Source: Desmodesmus armatus
Taxonomy: Eukaryota > Chlorophyta > Chlorophyceae > Sphaeropleales > Scenedesmaceae
DNA: 64,000 nt
Reading direction: 5' to 3'
NCBI GenBank assembly: GCA_007449985.2
Contig: VIIQ02000006.1
Location: 434,001-498,000 of the forward strand
The translations under genes and the position numbers were made by a program. This document shows, one piece after another, positions 1-12,120 of the stretch (its first letter is position 1; every line of letters begins with the position of its first letter). The notes beneath the pieces were generated by a model that saw only the letters and a list, made by a program, of their open reading frames with translations, ran no database searches and was not told the DNA's origin.

Positions 1-726
1 GCATCTCAGCCATATGTGTTGAAATCAGCAACTGCTGTTTTTCTGCCTTGTAAGGTCGCTCATGCTGCGATCTGGCATACTGTGCACACGATCATGAAGG
101 CAGAATCAACACCACGAAACCCTTTCAGCTGAACAAGTCTGGTTGATATGGTGGACGTGAATTCGTGTTACATATCACAGGAAACCCAAACATGCCGGCA
201 GATGAAGAGAGCTGACAAACACAGTCAAATTGCAACCGCTGCAAAACAAGCGTCGATCATGGCCCAGAGGATTGGTGCTGACGCACACGCACGGTACAGG
301 CACGTTGGGACAAACATGCACTGCATTGCAGCTGGCAAGCACGCCAGCCACCCCTTGCTGGCCCCACCTCTCACCCTGCAGTACACGCCACAACCCCTGC
401 AGCTGCAACGGGAAAGTGCTTGAGCCTGCTATGCTAGCTAGCTGTTGTGACAGCCAACAACAGCGCTGCCCCGGATGCAGCCGGGGCAAACCAGCAACTC
501 CACTCCAACACAAAGCGCTAGCTGATGCACTGACAGCTGCCCAGGCATGCCTCAGCACATGCGCCAGACACCCTACACTTGAAAAACCAAGAAACCCCCA
601 CACAACATGCGACACGGGTGATGCTGATACCAATACACCAACCACCGTCACTCAGCGATAACCAGCAAGTGAGGTGGCAACCGCAGCAGTAAGCAATGCA
701 CTGGCATGAGCCTGGTCAACCTGCCC
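1..726. other. 3' flank of the SAPS gene, no gene seen
   Basis: No open frame here shows a recognisable protein or a coherent set of splice sites. The stretch lies downstream of the minus-strand SAPS stop codon. It contains a TGTAA element on the minus strand at 168-172, the usual green-algal polyadenylation signal, but that is about 560 bases past the stop, so its use is uncertain. Confidence 0.5.
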
Positions 727-3700
727 CTATGACAGCTCTTCCGCAGGCACCTCCACAGGGTGGCTCGACATAGCTTGCCGCTTGCTGCTGCTGTCACGCG
801 TTGGCCCCTTGCCATCCCCACCCAGCTCCCCTGGAGCCTTGTCAACTGTGACAGTAGCTGCCGCTGCTGCATCAGCAGTTGGCTCAGCTGCAGCAACCTC
901 TGAGGGAGAGGAGGCCGCAGCTGCTGCTGCCGCCGTATCATCAACTTCAGAAGCAGCGGGAGCCTCTGCGCTGGCTGCAGGAGCAGCAGGAGCCTCTGAC
1001 GGCTCGCTGGCCTCAGGCTGCGGCAGCGAGCTAGCAGCTGCAAACGGGTTGCTGGACGCGACCTGCGCTGACGCACCACCAGGTGCTGTGGCATCAGCCG
1101 CAGCGGCGCCAGCAGGACCGCTGCTTGTGCCTGCCTCAGCAGGATCAGCTGGCTCCTCCTCCAAGCCTGCAGGCTGCTGGGGGCCCGCTGTGGCCGCCTC
1201 CGGCTGTGGGTCTGCTGCTAACCCTGCTCCTGCAGCTGCTGTACCGCTGCCGCTGTCGGGCGGGCTGCTGTCGAGTGTGCTCACAGCCAGTGCGCCCATG
1301 TCCTCGTCATCTGCCAACAGCACAGCGTCGTCATCCATGAGGCGCTCCCCTGGAATGTCGACAGCTGACGAGCTGGGGCCTGTGTTGCAGCACATAGCAT
1401 CGTGTTGCAGCACATAGCATCAACAACATCTACCTCTACGATGTGCTGGTTGTAGGACTTGTCGTGCACACTGCCACTTGGATTGGCTGAGCACAACAAG
1501 GTATGATGGTGCACCGCCTGGCTTGCAGTCAACACGTGCCCCTGCGCAAACCTTGAAGTCAACCCATACTCGCAGCAAACGCACCCTCTGCAGTGCACCC
1601 TGCGCATAAGGCATTCATGCGCAGGGTGCACTGCAGAGGGTGCATTTTCTTGGCAGACAGCCTCAACTGTGTACACGACGATCCCCAACCCTGCCTTGAC
1701 TGCGCATGCCGCTGCTGGGCAAGTGAAGGGGCAATGCAGCTGCACCTTTACAGTCCACGCCTACCTCAGCTACCCCCCGTTCAGTGAATTACAGCATCAC
1801 CATATATCACTGTCAGCAACCCGAGGTGCCCAATGCTGCCAGCATGGCTTTCGACAAGCAGCAGTGCAGCTCTCACCGGGATGTGCCATCAGACTCCAGT
1901 TGCCCTGGCCTGCAGGCCCGCTGCTGCTGTTGGCCGCAGCCTCACCCTCCTGCGGCCCTGCCGCCGCCACCTCATCGCCCTCTGCTACCTCTTCAGTGTC
2001 CTGCACCCCTAGGCCTGCCATGCCTGCGACCAGCATGTCTGCAGTGTACACGCCCGTGCCGCTGCTGCCTGCACCGTTGCTGAAGCCGCCAGCGTTCTCT
2101 GCCCTGTCCTCGTCATCCTCATCCATGTCATCATCAAGGACACCGTAGCGGTGGTACATGCCTGGCGGCATGCCCTGCATCTGCTCAAGCGACTCCATGT
2201 CGGCCTGAGGGGCACAAAAAGGAGCGTGGGTGGTTAGGTGGCAGCACTATGCAGAGCCAAAGAGGAGCGGGCCTGCTCTGTTATCCTCCGCGCATGCACT
2301 GTCATACTGCACAAGGCAGGAACCTGCAAGGCTACCGCAAATAGGCAGCACACTCATATCAACGGCACACATCGCTTCTTGACGCGTGGGTGCGTGTCTG
2401 GTTGCATTTCCCAAGACTGGACTCATGACATGTATCTAATCTGGCAAAGTCATGTGTCAACATGTACACGCCTCAATGCGCAGGGCCATGTTGGCTGGGC
2501 TCATCCCACCATGATCACACCCCAGCAACACCCCAGCAACAGCCCACCCAACACGCACACAACAGGACCGTCCCAGCTGCTGCTGCTGCTCACCGGGAAC
2601 TCATCACCGTCGCTGTCCAACTCGTTGCCGTCTGTGTTGGTCGGCCTGCCGCACTGCCAGCGGGTCACATCCTCCAGCTCAAACCGCGGCGCCAGTTGCT
2701 GCAGCAGCTCAGGCCAGCTGGGGTTTGCTTGCAGCACGTCTGCTATCTCCTGCTGCTGCGCCGCTGCCTCCTGCAGCACCTGCCCAATGCGGGTCACATG
2801 GCCCAGGTACCCCGCCCGCAGCAACACCTTGCTGCTGCTGCCCGGCCGTGGGGAGGGGCTGACCTCCTGTGGCAGCTTCAGCAGCCACGTGACCAGCTGG
2901 CAGTCCCCAAACAGGTGGGAGACCATCACGGGGCTGGCGCGGCGCAGCACGGCCAGCAGCAGCGCAAACATCTGGTGGTGCAGGAGGTTGTTGAAGGGAT
3001 AGGCAGCGACAAGCTCCTGCACAACCTGCAGCGACTGCGCTTGGATGAGGGCCCCATCAACACCATCATCACCCACGCGCAGCAGCACGGCCAGCAGCTC
3101 GACGATGCGGAGCCGTGCACGGCCGAGGGGCGGCTGCAGGACACCATAGGGGGTCTCCTGCCTGACGGTCACGTTCTGGCCGCTGCTGCTGTCAGTCGTG
3201 TCAGGGTCGATGGCGCCCTGCTTACCCTCCTGCTGCGTGCTGGCCCCTGCGTCCCCGCCAGCCTCCTTGCTGCTGCCTGCCGCGCTGCCCTTATCGCTGC
3301 CGCCCTGCTCCGCTACAGAGCCACCCCCCTCACTGGCAGCCTTGTTGCTGCTGCCGCCCTCACTCGCCCCCTGCTCGCTTGTCCCTGCCTTCTCCCCGCC
3401 CTCACTGCTGGGGCCGTTTGCCACTGCCCCGCCCTGGCTGCTGCTGCTGGTGTCAGCCAGGGGGTCACGTAGGTGCTGCATGAGCTGTGGCAGGTACTGC
3501 AGCATGCTGGTGATGGCCTCAGCTGCTGCGTGGCTGCTGGCAGGGCTGCTGCTGCCTGACGCAGGGCCCCCATTGTCTGTAGGGCTGCTACCAGGGGCCC
3601 CTGGCAGCACACCAGGGTCCAACGCGCGGCGCGGCTCTAGCAAGGCCGCGCACACGTCCAGCGCTGTGACAAGTACTCTGCTGCCTGGCTGCAGGGCCTT

Positions 3701-5472
3701 GCTGAACAACGCCTGGATGGACTGCTGCTGCATGAGCTGAGTGGCAAGCGCGCTGGGCTGCGTGTGTGCAATGGCTGTAAGGATGTCTGCTGCATTGGCC
3801 TGTAGACAAGCAAAGCACAGATGCAGCACAAAACATCGCACAACGCTTTGTGATTGCAGGTGACACGGTGCCACGAGGCATCTTCAGGCGTACTGCTGAC
3901 GACCCTTTCAGTCAGACATCACGCCTCACATGCGCACCACATGCAGTACACCCTCGCCATGTCCGCTGTTGGCACTGTCAGATAGCAGCAGCTGCAAGCA
4001 AACCCCATCAGTCACAGCTCCCCGACATACTGCTGCCGTACAGCACCGGGCACCCAGCAGGGGGCGCCAGAGACCCCCTGCCCATCCCGTGGTCACCTGC
4101 ACGTGTGAGGAGTACTGGGGCCCCAGCCGGTCCAACAGCATGCTGACGAGCGGCGTGTCAGCCAGCCACTGCGTGTGCATGGGTGAGAAGATCATGCTGC
4201 TGTGGTCGTCTGCCCCCACCAGGCGCTTGATGATGTCAGCTATGGAGGTCGTATCCACGTGCTTGATGAGCTTCTCCAATATCTCGTCATTGTGTGACAA
4301 GTGCTGCATCATCTCATTGGTCTTGCGCAGCAGCAGCTGCCCCACCACCCGGCCAAAGTAGCCGGCGGCCTTGCAGCTGAGGGGTGGTTCTTGGTCGAGC
4401 AGGGAGAACAGCAGCCGCAGCAGCTCCTCATCCTCTAGCAGGGTGTTGAACACAGCCTCAACCTCACAGCAGAACACCTCGCATGCTGTGAATGGGTACC
4501 TGTGAGGGGCCATAAGGGCAGGGGTCAACAGGAAGTGTGCAGGGGACAGGAGTGGGGAGGGTCCATGGCAGCAGGCCGACTGGCAGTTGCACGTTTGCAC
4601 AGCAGCATGAAAATGCAGGCACATTGCCTGGCTACTGCTGGCGCATGCATCCTTGCCAAGCCACTTCTGCCAAGGTGGGCACTATCCTGCAGTCTAAGGC
4701 CTCTGCAGGGCAGGGCGATGAAACCTTTCCTGCTGGCGGAGCCGCCCCTCCCATTAACGGCCTGACCTGTACTGCTTCCTTGGGTCATCAGAGTCTGTTG
4801 GTGGGTCAATCAAGTACCTGCACACAACAGTGCCACACGGATTGAGCCATGAAGGCTACTTGCTGCCCCAACACCGGTACAAGCTGTGTGCCATCAGTTG
4901 TCAAGAGAGGATGTACCACCACTGCCCATGACACCAAAAGAAAGCCGTGACATGCAACTCACACGAGCTGTCCAGGATGCTTCACAGCTGCTCACCTCAG
5001 CAGCTGCTCTACCGTCTTCTTCTCCCTCAAGCTGCAGACATAGCAGGTACACAAGGGTCACAAGACGTCCACACCCAGGGGACGCATGCATGCAAGCAAC
5101 AGGTTACCCGGGTCTCAGGAAAGCCAGCCAGACTGAACACTTCAGGATGCACTACACGAGTCGCATTGCTGGTAACCTACACAGAGGGAGCGCTGAAAGC
5201 TGCAACCTGACAGGCGGGGACAACTACTCACAATGTAATGAGCCTCCCATTCAAAGACTTGCACTCCTGAATGATATCATCTTCATCAAGCAGCTCCTCT
5301 AGTGTGAACTCCTCTTTGTCCAATATTTGCTGCGGCACAGTGGCGCACACAGGGAGTTTCAGCACTACTGTTGGCGTGGACACTGGCCAGCAACAGCACC
5401 AGGCCCACAAGCAGGCTAGATCACCTCGATAGGGGAAGGCTGGGAAAACCCAGCTACTTTCCAAAACGCCAT
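727..5472 (-). CDS. SIT4-associated (SAPS) protein phosphatase regulatory subunit
   Basis: This is a regulatory subunit of Sit4/PP6-type serine/threonine phosphatases. Eight exons are supported: 5472-5425, 5329-5232, 5031-4996, 4817-4767, 4499-4097, 3799-2594, 2204-1877 and 1379-727. All introns are GT-AG, phases agree, and the product is 940 residues. The start MAFWKVAGFSQPSPIE was chosen because SAPS proteins begin with a similar MFW motif. It is followed by ILDKEEFTLEELLDEDD, IIQECKSLN, FLREKKTVEQLL and YPFTACEVF, which match plant SAPS proteins closely, including a 36-base microexon. The SAPS region covers roughly the first 400 residues. The C-terminal 350 or so residues are low-complexity Ala/Pro/Glu/Ser with an acidic stretch (DDDMDEDDEDR) and an SSNPF motif. 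The gene is divergent from RPAC2. Family assignment is strong; the physiological partner is inferred from the family. Confidence 0.93.
1382..1421. repeat. Exact 20-bp tandem duplication at a splice acceptor
   Basis: The unit gtgttgcagcacatagcatc occurs twice in a row (1382-1401 and 1402-1421). On the minus strand this is the sequence immediately upstream of the acceptor of the last SAPS exon, which starts at 1379, so the presumed branch-point and pyrimidine region is duplicated. Confidence 0.9.
1581..1643. repeat. Perfect 27-bp inverted repeat with 9-base loop, in SAPS intron 7
   Basis: Arm 1581-1607 is the exact reverse complement of arm 1617-1643, separated by the loop aaggcattc (1608-1616). 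No mismatch is visible in 27 pairs. It lies inside the last SAPS intron (1380-1876) and would form a very stable RNA hairpin in the pre-mRNA. Confidence 0.93.
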
Positions 5473-5949
5473 GGGTTGGCTGGGGCCCTTGGACGCTCTG
5501 GGCCCTGTTCAGCTGAGGGTGTTGATCAGGCTCCCTTCCACCTCTGCTGCCCTAATACGTGGGCAGACTGGAGTCAAGTCACGTTAAGCGTCAAGATAAA
5601 GGGCTCAAGGATGGACATGGCTCGGCACCTCGCACGTAAATCCGCAAACGACCAGCTCAGCTGAAGTCAGTGTGCTGCCTGTCCAGACCTTCCGGCAAAG
5701 CAAGTATGAATCCGTCAACAAACTGTAGGAAGCACACCCTGCTGCACCCAAACTGCCACTAGGCCGAAAACCCCACCAAAAACCTCTCCTCAAAGTACAT
5801 GTGAGAGTTGGTTGGGGCTGGAGGGTGTGGACTTTTGGCACTGATTATCAAGGTTTTGGCTACTTAAGCTGCAGCCACTGTCACCCACATAACACAGACA
5901 CATACCACCAGACAGTGCAAGGGGGCACTCAGCAGCAGGGGGCCCAATC
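5473..5949. promoter_or_regulatory. Divergent promoter region, SAPS / RPAC2
   Basis: These 477 bases separate two start codons on opposite strands (SAPS at 5472, RPAC2 at 5950). No other gene is visible. The region must hold both promoters and 5' UTRs unless upstream non-coding exons exist. I found no confident TATA element. Confidence 0.55.
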
Positions 5950-6389
5950 ATGACAGCAGAGACGGTGGACGAGCGCTACAGTGGCACAACATTTGCCATA
6001 CAGGAAGAGGTATGAGCTTAGAACTAGCCCTTTACTTGGTGCATGTGATGCTTGCCAGGCAGCATGCTGGACCACGCTGCTGCAAGTGTGACAGCTGGCT
6101 GCTGCCAACCCTTCCCCTGCAGGACCACACACTTGCCAACACCCTACGGTTTTTCCTCAACAAGAAGTGAGTGTGAGACCATCTGTGTCTGACTGCACCG
6201 ACTATAAGGTGTCTAGGCGCTGACACTCACTTGCTGCTCTCAATTGTTTGTGCTTGCAACAGTCCGCAAGTGACTTTCTGTGGTTACAGCATACCACACC
6301 CAACAGAGGACTCTGTCAACATCAGGGTTCAAACTACAGGTGGGCTCGCTGGTCTTGCTCAGCATTGCAGCAGGTTGTGCAGCAGTCCA

Positions 6390-6426
<37 letters not shown>

Positions 6427-6850
6427 GCAGCAGCAGCAGCGGCGGCAAGTGGAGCGGTGGCACCATACAGGTGGTGGTCACCTGTATGGTGCCCACCAGC
6501 AGCAGTGGTTGTAGCAGCTTATGCACTTGAGCAGCCAGCCGACTCTCAGTGCGGTGGCTGCATCACGTGTACTGTGAACAGCACGGCAGGGCTGCAGTCG
6601 ATGGTATTCAAGGACAAGCCCTGAACTTTGCCTCGGTGAGCCTGACGGCGGCCAGCTGACCTGTGGTCCTACTGCTGCTGTCGTGTGCGCTATTGCTGCA
6701 GGCGAGGTCACAGCAGCCCAGGCGCTGCTGAGTGCATGTGAGGAGTGTAGCAAAGTGTGCCAACATGTCGGCAGCGTGTTTGACCAGGCATGCCAACAAC
6801 ACCTACAGGAGAAGCAGCAGCCAGGGCAGGATGTTGACATGGCACAGTGA
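5950..6850 (+). CDS. RNA polymerases I and III subunit RPAC2 (AC19)
   Basis: Small RpoA/Rpb11-like subunit that pairs with AC40/RPAC1 in the Pol I and Pol III assembly platform. Exons are 5950-6009, 6123-6166, 6263-6339, 6598-6635 and 6722-6850, giving 115 residues. Diagnostic motifs are DHTLANTLRFFLNKNP, VTFCGYSIPHP and NIRVQTT, which match the RPAC2 signature closely. The C-terminal helix contains SACEECSKVCQHVGSVF. Exons 1-3 and 5 are secure. The 38-base exon 4 was chosen because it keeps the frame between VQTT and the last exon, but other acceptors are possible and would change about 13-19 residues. The start ATG is followed by a short acidic leader, as in other members. The gene is divergent from SAPS. 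Confidence 0.9.
6392..6446. repeat. CAG/CGG trinucleotide repeat in RPAC2 intron 3
   Basis: A near-perfect run of CAG with CGG interruptions lies in the intron between RPAC2 exons 3 and 4. Because the flanking frames are open, it would be read as polyglutamine, poly-Ser or poly-Ala if retained. Confidence 0.85.
6459..6493. repeat. Perfect 15-bp inverted repeat in RPAC2 intron 3
   Basis: Arm ggcaccatacaggtg (6459-6473) and its exact reverse complement (6479-6493) flank a 5-base loop, directly after the CAG repeat. Confidence 0.9.
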
Positions 6851-7809
6851 CGATTGAGAGCACCCAAATGGCGTCCTTGATATAATCAAGGTGCAGCATG
6901 TAGCCTCCGGGACAGCATGTGCTGGAAACAGGCGGCAGCGGCCAGATGCTGCTGTTGTGCACATATAATGTTTCCGCTGCCCCAGTGTGCAGGGGCACTG
7001 TTGTCATTGGTCTAATTTAACCTTCTACCGAGGAGGTCCTCAATTGGGGGTAATCTCAAAATTCTTGCAAAAGAAGGGGCTGCAGGGCCGCAGCAGCTGG
7101 CAACCAAGTCTTATTATGTGGCAGCATGGTTCAGCTGCATCCCTTGCACTGCCCATGCGCTGAGGCCTGCGTCCGAGGCCATAGAAGTTTGACTTCAAAC
7201 CATAATCTCGATATTCTGTCACTAGCGTGCACGTAGCCCCTTGCAAACACGTGTTCAAACATGTTATATAGTTGGATGAGGCGGTACATGCTCAGCTGCC
7301 CCGCTCTGCATGCGAGCGATGACATCGAACGTGTTTGAACCCCTGAATGAACAGCAGCAGCATGGTCGTTGGAGCGGGCTGCACGGCTTGAGCAAGGCAG
7401 ATTACTAATGTTCAAGGCTTGTCCCACCACTGTACGCTGTTGCGTGTGGCTGCTGCTGGCTGCTGAGCTCTCGCTGTTGGTCTTTGCTGAACAGCAGCAG
7501 TAGCAGTGACAGCACCTGCATGACAGGCTGTTCAGAATGCAAACCAAGCGCCCAAGGCACATAAGACGCATATCAACGCAATAAAATGATGCTTGTAATG
7601 ATGTTTGTTCGGTGCTTTCAGCTGTAGCAGCCAGTTTTTCAGCCTGGTCAACAGTCCATCCATCGCCGAGGCTGTCGCTCAAGGAGGCACCCAGAAGCCC
7701 GTAGCAGCATGCACACGCGTACTTTGGATGTATTTGAGTCATCTTGAAGCGTTTTAGGCCTCGACTCTAGCGTATCTGGCAGAACAAAGCGGTTTTCATC
7801 TGCTCCTCG

Positions 7810-7871
7810 GTAGAAGGTTAATAATAGATAGATTACCTAATAATAGATAGATTATCTAATAATAGATTACC
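7810..7871. repeat. AT-rich direct repeat
   Basis: About three imperfect copies of aataatagatagatta lie side by side, in contrast to the GC-rich surroundings. Confidence 0.75.
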
Positions 7872-8163
7872 CACGCCTTCTGTGTGGGAGCACAGGCGCT
7901 GATATCTTTGTAACAGTCAAAGCTGGAAGTAACATTTGCTGAGCTTTGTTTAGATAGTCACAAACTTCCTTCCCCAGTGACACTGCATGGCAATCTGCGT
8001 CTCTCCCCATGCGCACCAAGTAGGTGGCATCTGCTGTAAGGTGGTTTAGTGAGCATCCAACAGCAAACAATGCCTCCAACGTTTGCCTTTGCTTGCATTC
8101 CATACGTCTGCTGGCTGCACATAGGGAAGGCAAGTACTTTAACAGCCTCTTTGTAGTTGCCAT
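7867..8163 (-). CDS. Possible small hypothetical protein
   Basis: An uninterrupted minus-strand frame starts at ATG 8163 (MATTKRLLKYLPSL) and ends at 7867, 98 residues. The middle (TLEALFAVGCSLNHLT, GKEVCDYLNKAQQ) looks like ordinary globular protein rather than low-complexity shadow sequence. A second frame over the same bases reads VQQWLLCHGNYKEAVKVL, so an exon of a spliced gene or a decayed gene are alternatives. I do not recognise the family. Confidence 0.25.
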   Translation of the reverse strand: MATTKRLLKYLPSLCAASRRMECKQRQTLEALFAVGCSLNHLTADATYLVRMGRDADCHAVSLGKEVCDYLNKAQQMLLPALTVTKISAPVLPHRRRG

Positions 8164-10149
8164 GGCAAAGCAGCCACTGTTGGACCATTGCACACATTGT
8201 CACGTGCACATCCTGCACTTATCAATTACACACCTTCCACAATAGTAACAATTCATCTGTCAACCCTTGCTTCAAATTTGCCAAATCTCCAACGCCAACA
8301 GAGGCAACTGTTCCTTTTCCCAGCTGTCCAGTCGCACCGAACACCACGATACCACATGTCCGTCGCATCCGCTTCCACCCCCACCATCACAACTCCACAC
8401 CTATCAACACCAATGTATCACTTCAGCTGCCACATCCGCTATCCAGTCTGTCTGCAATTCATGCTCAAGCCACCAGCATAGTGCCGCACAAAAACCTGCA
8501 CCATTACGCCGCACATCATATCACGCTGGCACCGTCCTACATCATACGCCGCCTGCAGATAGTGCCCCACATGCCAAGAGCCTGGGTCTAACAACCTCAT
8601 GGCCATGAACACAATGGCCCTCACTGGCCAAGTCTGCCGAAACACGCCCTGCCATCCTGAAAACACCGACGCACACCAATAGCAGCGTGATAATTCAAGT
8701 AATAGCCGTCACCATACTTGCAGGTGTGAGGCCAGTCAAACGAATCAGCCTTGCAATCAAAACGAGCACAGCAAACCACCACGCCATCCTACCACGCTGC
8801 GATTGCTGCCACCCTGCTGCACAACACATGGCTGAGCAACACTGTGAGCAGCCTGCCTACCAACAGCACGTCATCAACCTCCGGCTGCAGTCACCACAGC
8901 ATGCGATGGTGTGGTGACCACCACAAGCACGCCAGGGTGTGATGCAGAGGTGCTTTGACCGGCAACAACCGCCCCAACCCCACCTGATTGATTGGAACCA
9001 AACAGACTCTGCCTGCAGAGCCATAGTCATACACAAAACACACAACCAGCAAAAGCTTGTTGCTGCCAGTGCTCGACAGCAGCAAAGCCAATGACCCCGA
9101 ATATGGTGCTGGGCCTGCGCAGATAGTTGTACACACGCCAATAGGCGGGGCAATGGCCGAATATAGAACACCACCTGCAGTGCCCCAAGGACACGGCTGC
9201 ATGCTGATGCTGGGCTCGTCACAGAGCGCAACACAGCATGGGGAAAAGGCCCCACCTACTGGCTTCCATCACGCTGCCACCAGATGCACCACCACATGAA
9301 CCACAAAACTGCAACCCCCCCCCCCCCCACCACCACCATCACAACGAAGGGCACACCGTGCCCTAACCTGAAGCAAGGCCCTTGCATTCAAACACAAGCC
9401 AACAACCTACAGGCTATCTTGAGCCTGCAGCTTGATAGGTATCGCTGCAGACATCACTGAAGGGAAGCGACCTTCCGGATCAACCACCGAACCCCTACAT
9501 CACGGTGCTGCGTTGCACCACAACACACTGCCCTGCTGCCAACAAGGCAAACTGCAACACGCTGCAGGCTCCTGCCAACAACTACTGCACATGCTGAGCA
9601 GCAGCAGGGCAACCACCCACGTAGTAAGACCGCTTACGGCCTGGACGGAACCAGAGTCATGCCTTGACGATCCAACATGATCAAAGACTTGCAAGGCCAT
9701 GTCTTTGCACGTGCAGAATAAGATGCATGCAGGGTAGTAATAATGCATGCAAAGCAGGGGCAATGTGGGTGTGCACCAGCCAGCCAGCAGCCGTGGTGCT
9801 GTGGGGATAAAGCAACACGCATGCCAAGCAATCACAGGTATTACGCCACATCAGCTATGTTGTGCTGTACTCCAAGCCACCAGTCCTGAACTTACTACTG
9901 AGCATAAGTGCATGTGACTAGTGCGCAAGGGGAGGGGCATGTAATGGGGTCATAATGAGCATATTGACACACCACACAGCAAAACACTGGTAACAACGAC
10001 AGCATGTTGATCAACAGCGGCTGGCGGCCCTAGGAACACACAATGTAAATGAGTCCCAAACACAGATGCTCACAACATGCGCTCGGAACAATCACGCCAC
10101 CAAACGCTAGCCAGCCCTACTGGCTCTTGCCCACCAAACTGGCCCAGAC

Positions 10150-10590
10150 TCAGTTGGTGGCCCATGGCAGAGGAAGGTTGCTCAAGCCAGACATGCGGAT
10201 CTTCCATGTGATCGTGAAGACAGGAGTGGATGCGACCTGGATGGTGGTCTGCTGCTGGGCGGGCAGCTCCTGCCGGGTGTGCTGAGGACGCTCCTGCTGC
10301 TCCCGCTCCTCGCGCATGCTCTGCCACACCAGCTGAGTCTCAGTGAGAGGCCTGGGCTCTGAGGCCTTTGACCTCTCAGCTTGCTTTTCCTGCAGGCAAC
10401 AACAGCAAGGCAGTAGCAGAAGCAGCGAAGAGGCACATACACACCATCAGGAACCGCCCTCTTCGCCTACTGTGCTGCTTCAACCACTCTGCTGTGTTTT
10501 GCAGCCACGCACCCACTGCTGCACCATGTGCTGCTTGTGTTTCTTCCCGTAATCGTCCATGGCCTTGAGCACGTTGTCGAAGACGCCCAT
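10150..10590 (-). CDS. Small hypothetical protein, two exons, 105 residues
   Basis: Exon 1 (10590-10513) encodes MGVFDNVLKAMDDYGKKHKQ and six more residues. A GTGCGT donor joins it in phase 0 to exon 2 (10389-10150), which ends at TGA. The middle is a charged Glu/Gln/Arg coiled-coil-like segment (SMREEREQQERPQ), and the C-terminus (PVFTITWKIRMSGLSNLPLP) looks like a conserved hydrophobic tail. There is no signal peptide or membrane segment. I do not recognise the family. The clean splice, ATG and intact frame on both sides argue that it is real. Its neighbours are a gene desert on the left and importin-4 on the right, in the opposite orientation. Confidence 0.6.
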
Positions 10591-12120
10591 GCTGATTCAG
10601 CAGAGATACGTCAAGCTTGAGGGTGTTCCGAAACGGGACAGCACACACAGAAACAGCCCAAAGCTCCAAAGGAGAAGTCCAACTCAACAACTGTTTCGAA
10701 GGTTCTCAGCGAGACAAAGCACCAGCCTCTCTTTCGCCGTTTACACACGTCAAACGCGGCCACGAAACAACAACCTAGCGAAGGGGGAACCGGACAAGGT
10801 TGGCACCAAAGGGTGATGAGGGAAACGATGATGGTTTACACTGCAGGGGACACTATATGGCTACCGAGTACAAGCCCTAAACCTTTATGATCTGATGTAC
10901 ATGTGGAGTGATCAGCAGCGACAGCTGCGTTACAGTATGGCCACACCATATAACATGCTTTTACACCTCCAGCGCAAGATGGCAGCAGGCCACATCGTCG
11001 GCAATGCATCCAGGTTTACTGTACCCCGCCAGGAAGGTACACTGTCAGCACACAGAGCCTACAGCCTGGCTGTAGGTGGCTGTATGTGGGCTGTAGGTGG
11101 GCTACGTACAACCTGAGCTTCTCAATGTCACGGCCAGGGCGTTTCCTGTTGACTGGGGCAGGCCAAAACCCAAGACCCCCGGGACTCCCGGGCCGGGAGT
11201 GTGGACTAGTCCAGTGCCTGAACACCTAAGTTTCATAATCTGGGCCTGTCCGCTTGAAGCAGGCCTGAGCGAAAAGGGTCAGCTCCAGTCTGCCGGTACT
11301 GTGCCGATACATGCCATAATGGGTTGCCTCCCATGGAGTTGCTCAGCAGGCAAGGTCGTACATGGTCCATTTTGTTTCACACACCATGTCTTGACAGTCC
11401 TGTGCACCGCTGCTCCACACACAGAGTGAAGTGCACTTTGTGAGCACGTGCTTACAAAGTCATCCACACCCCGCAACTGCCCCATTTGCAATTGCTCCAC
11501 CCTGCATCTGCACACCACTGCCCCCCGCCCCTCTCACCTGTCCCCAATGCTCACTCCACACCTCCACTTCACTACCGGCCCTTACCAACTCCAGGATCCA
11601 CTCCCCTCCACATCTTGCACCACCACCACCACCACCACCTCATTTGCGGAAGCCACCCCACTCCACACCCCGACACCCTCTACACACCCGGCAACTCATG
11701 CACAAACGAAAACAAATGCACGGGACCGATGCATTTGTGATTCTGATCTGTTTATGGAAAAGTTTGCCTTGCAGCTTCGAAGCTGAATTCAACGCTCCCT
11801 TTGGCAAGAGCACACCCCATCTGTCACAATGCCTCTCCCAGACTTCCTTGCCCAACCTCCAACCCCTTCCCGTTGCACTAAAAGTCTGGCCTTGCATGTA
11901 GTAGCGGAGACGAATGTGCACTTTGGTGCAACAGAACCGATTTTGAGAAGCGGGCTTGGTGATCTGGCAGCGTTTGAACCAGTAACTTACATAACCGACA
12001 AGTGAAGGATTCAAAGTTGATTCTCAGACAATCAACCGGCTTCCAGTGCGTTTTTCAACACGCCGGAGACACGGAAGGGTTTGGTTCGCTGTCTGCTACT
12101 GGCAGCAGCAACATCACCAC
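10591..12120. other. Intergenic region between the small hypothetical gene and importin-4
   Basis: Holds the divergent promoters of both neighbours. Visible structure: a short gctgtaggtgg-type tandem repeat at 11067-11103, a CCCGGG-rich palindromic patch at 11175-11200 and a CAC microsatellite at 11613-11640. I see no further gene. Confidence 0.4.

Larger units (their letters stand above)
6851..10149. other. Gene-poor region, 3.3 kb
   Basis: No recognised gene. It contains the RPAC2 3' flank, a minus-strand open frame at 7867-8163 (listed separately), an AT-rich repeat at 7810-7871 and a long ACC/CAC-rich stretch at 8240-9400 that includes a C-run near 9317. Base composition and stop-codon density look non-coding on both strands between 8240 and 10140. 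The minus-strand frame 7131-7742 is open for about 200 codons, but its protein is Cys/Ser-rich and unlike any family I know. Confidence 0.45.

Noticed and set aside
782..1417. Long plus-strand open frame, Ala/Ser-rich
   Set aside because: It is the antisense of the Ala/Pro/Glu-rich last exon of the SAPS gene. GCA/CTG-rich codons keep both strands open.
7131..7742. 203-codon minus-strand frame
   Set aside because: Cys/Ser-rich composition, no family motif and no supporting splice structure; treated as non-coding.
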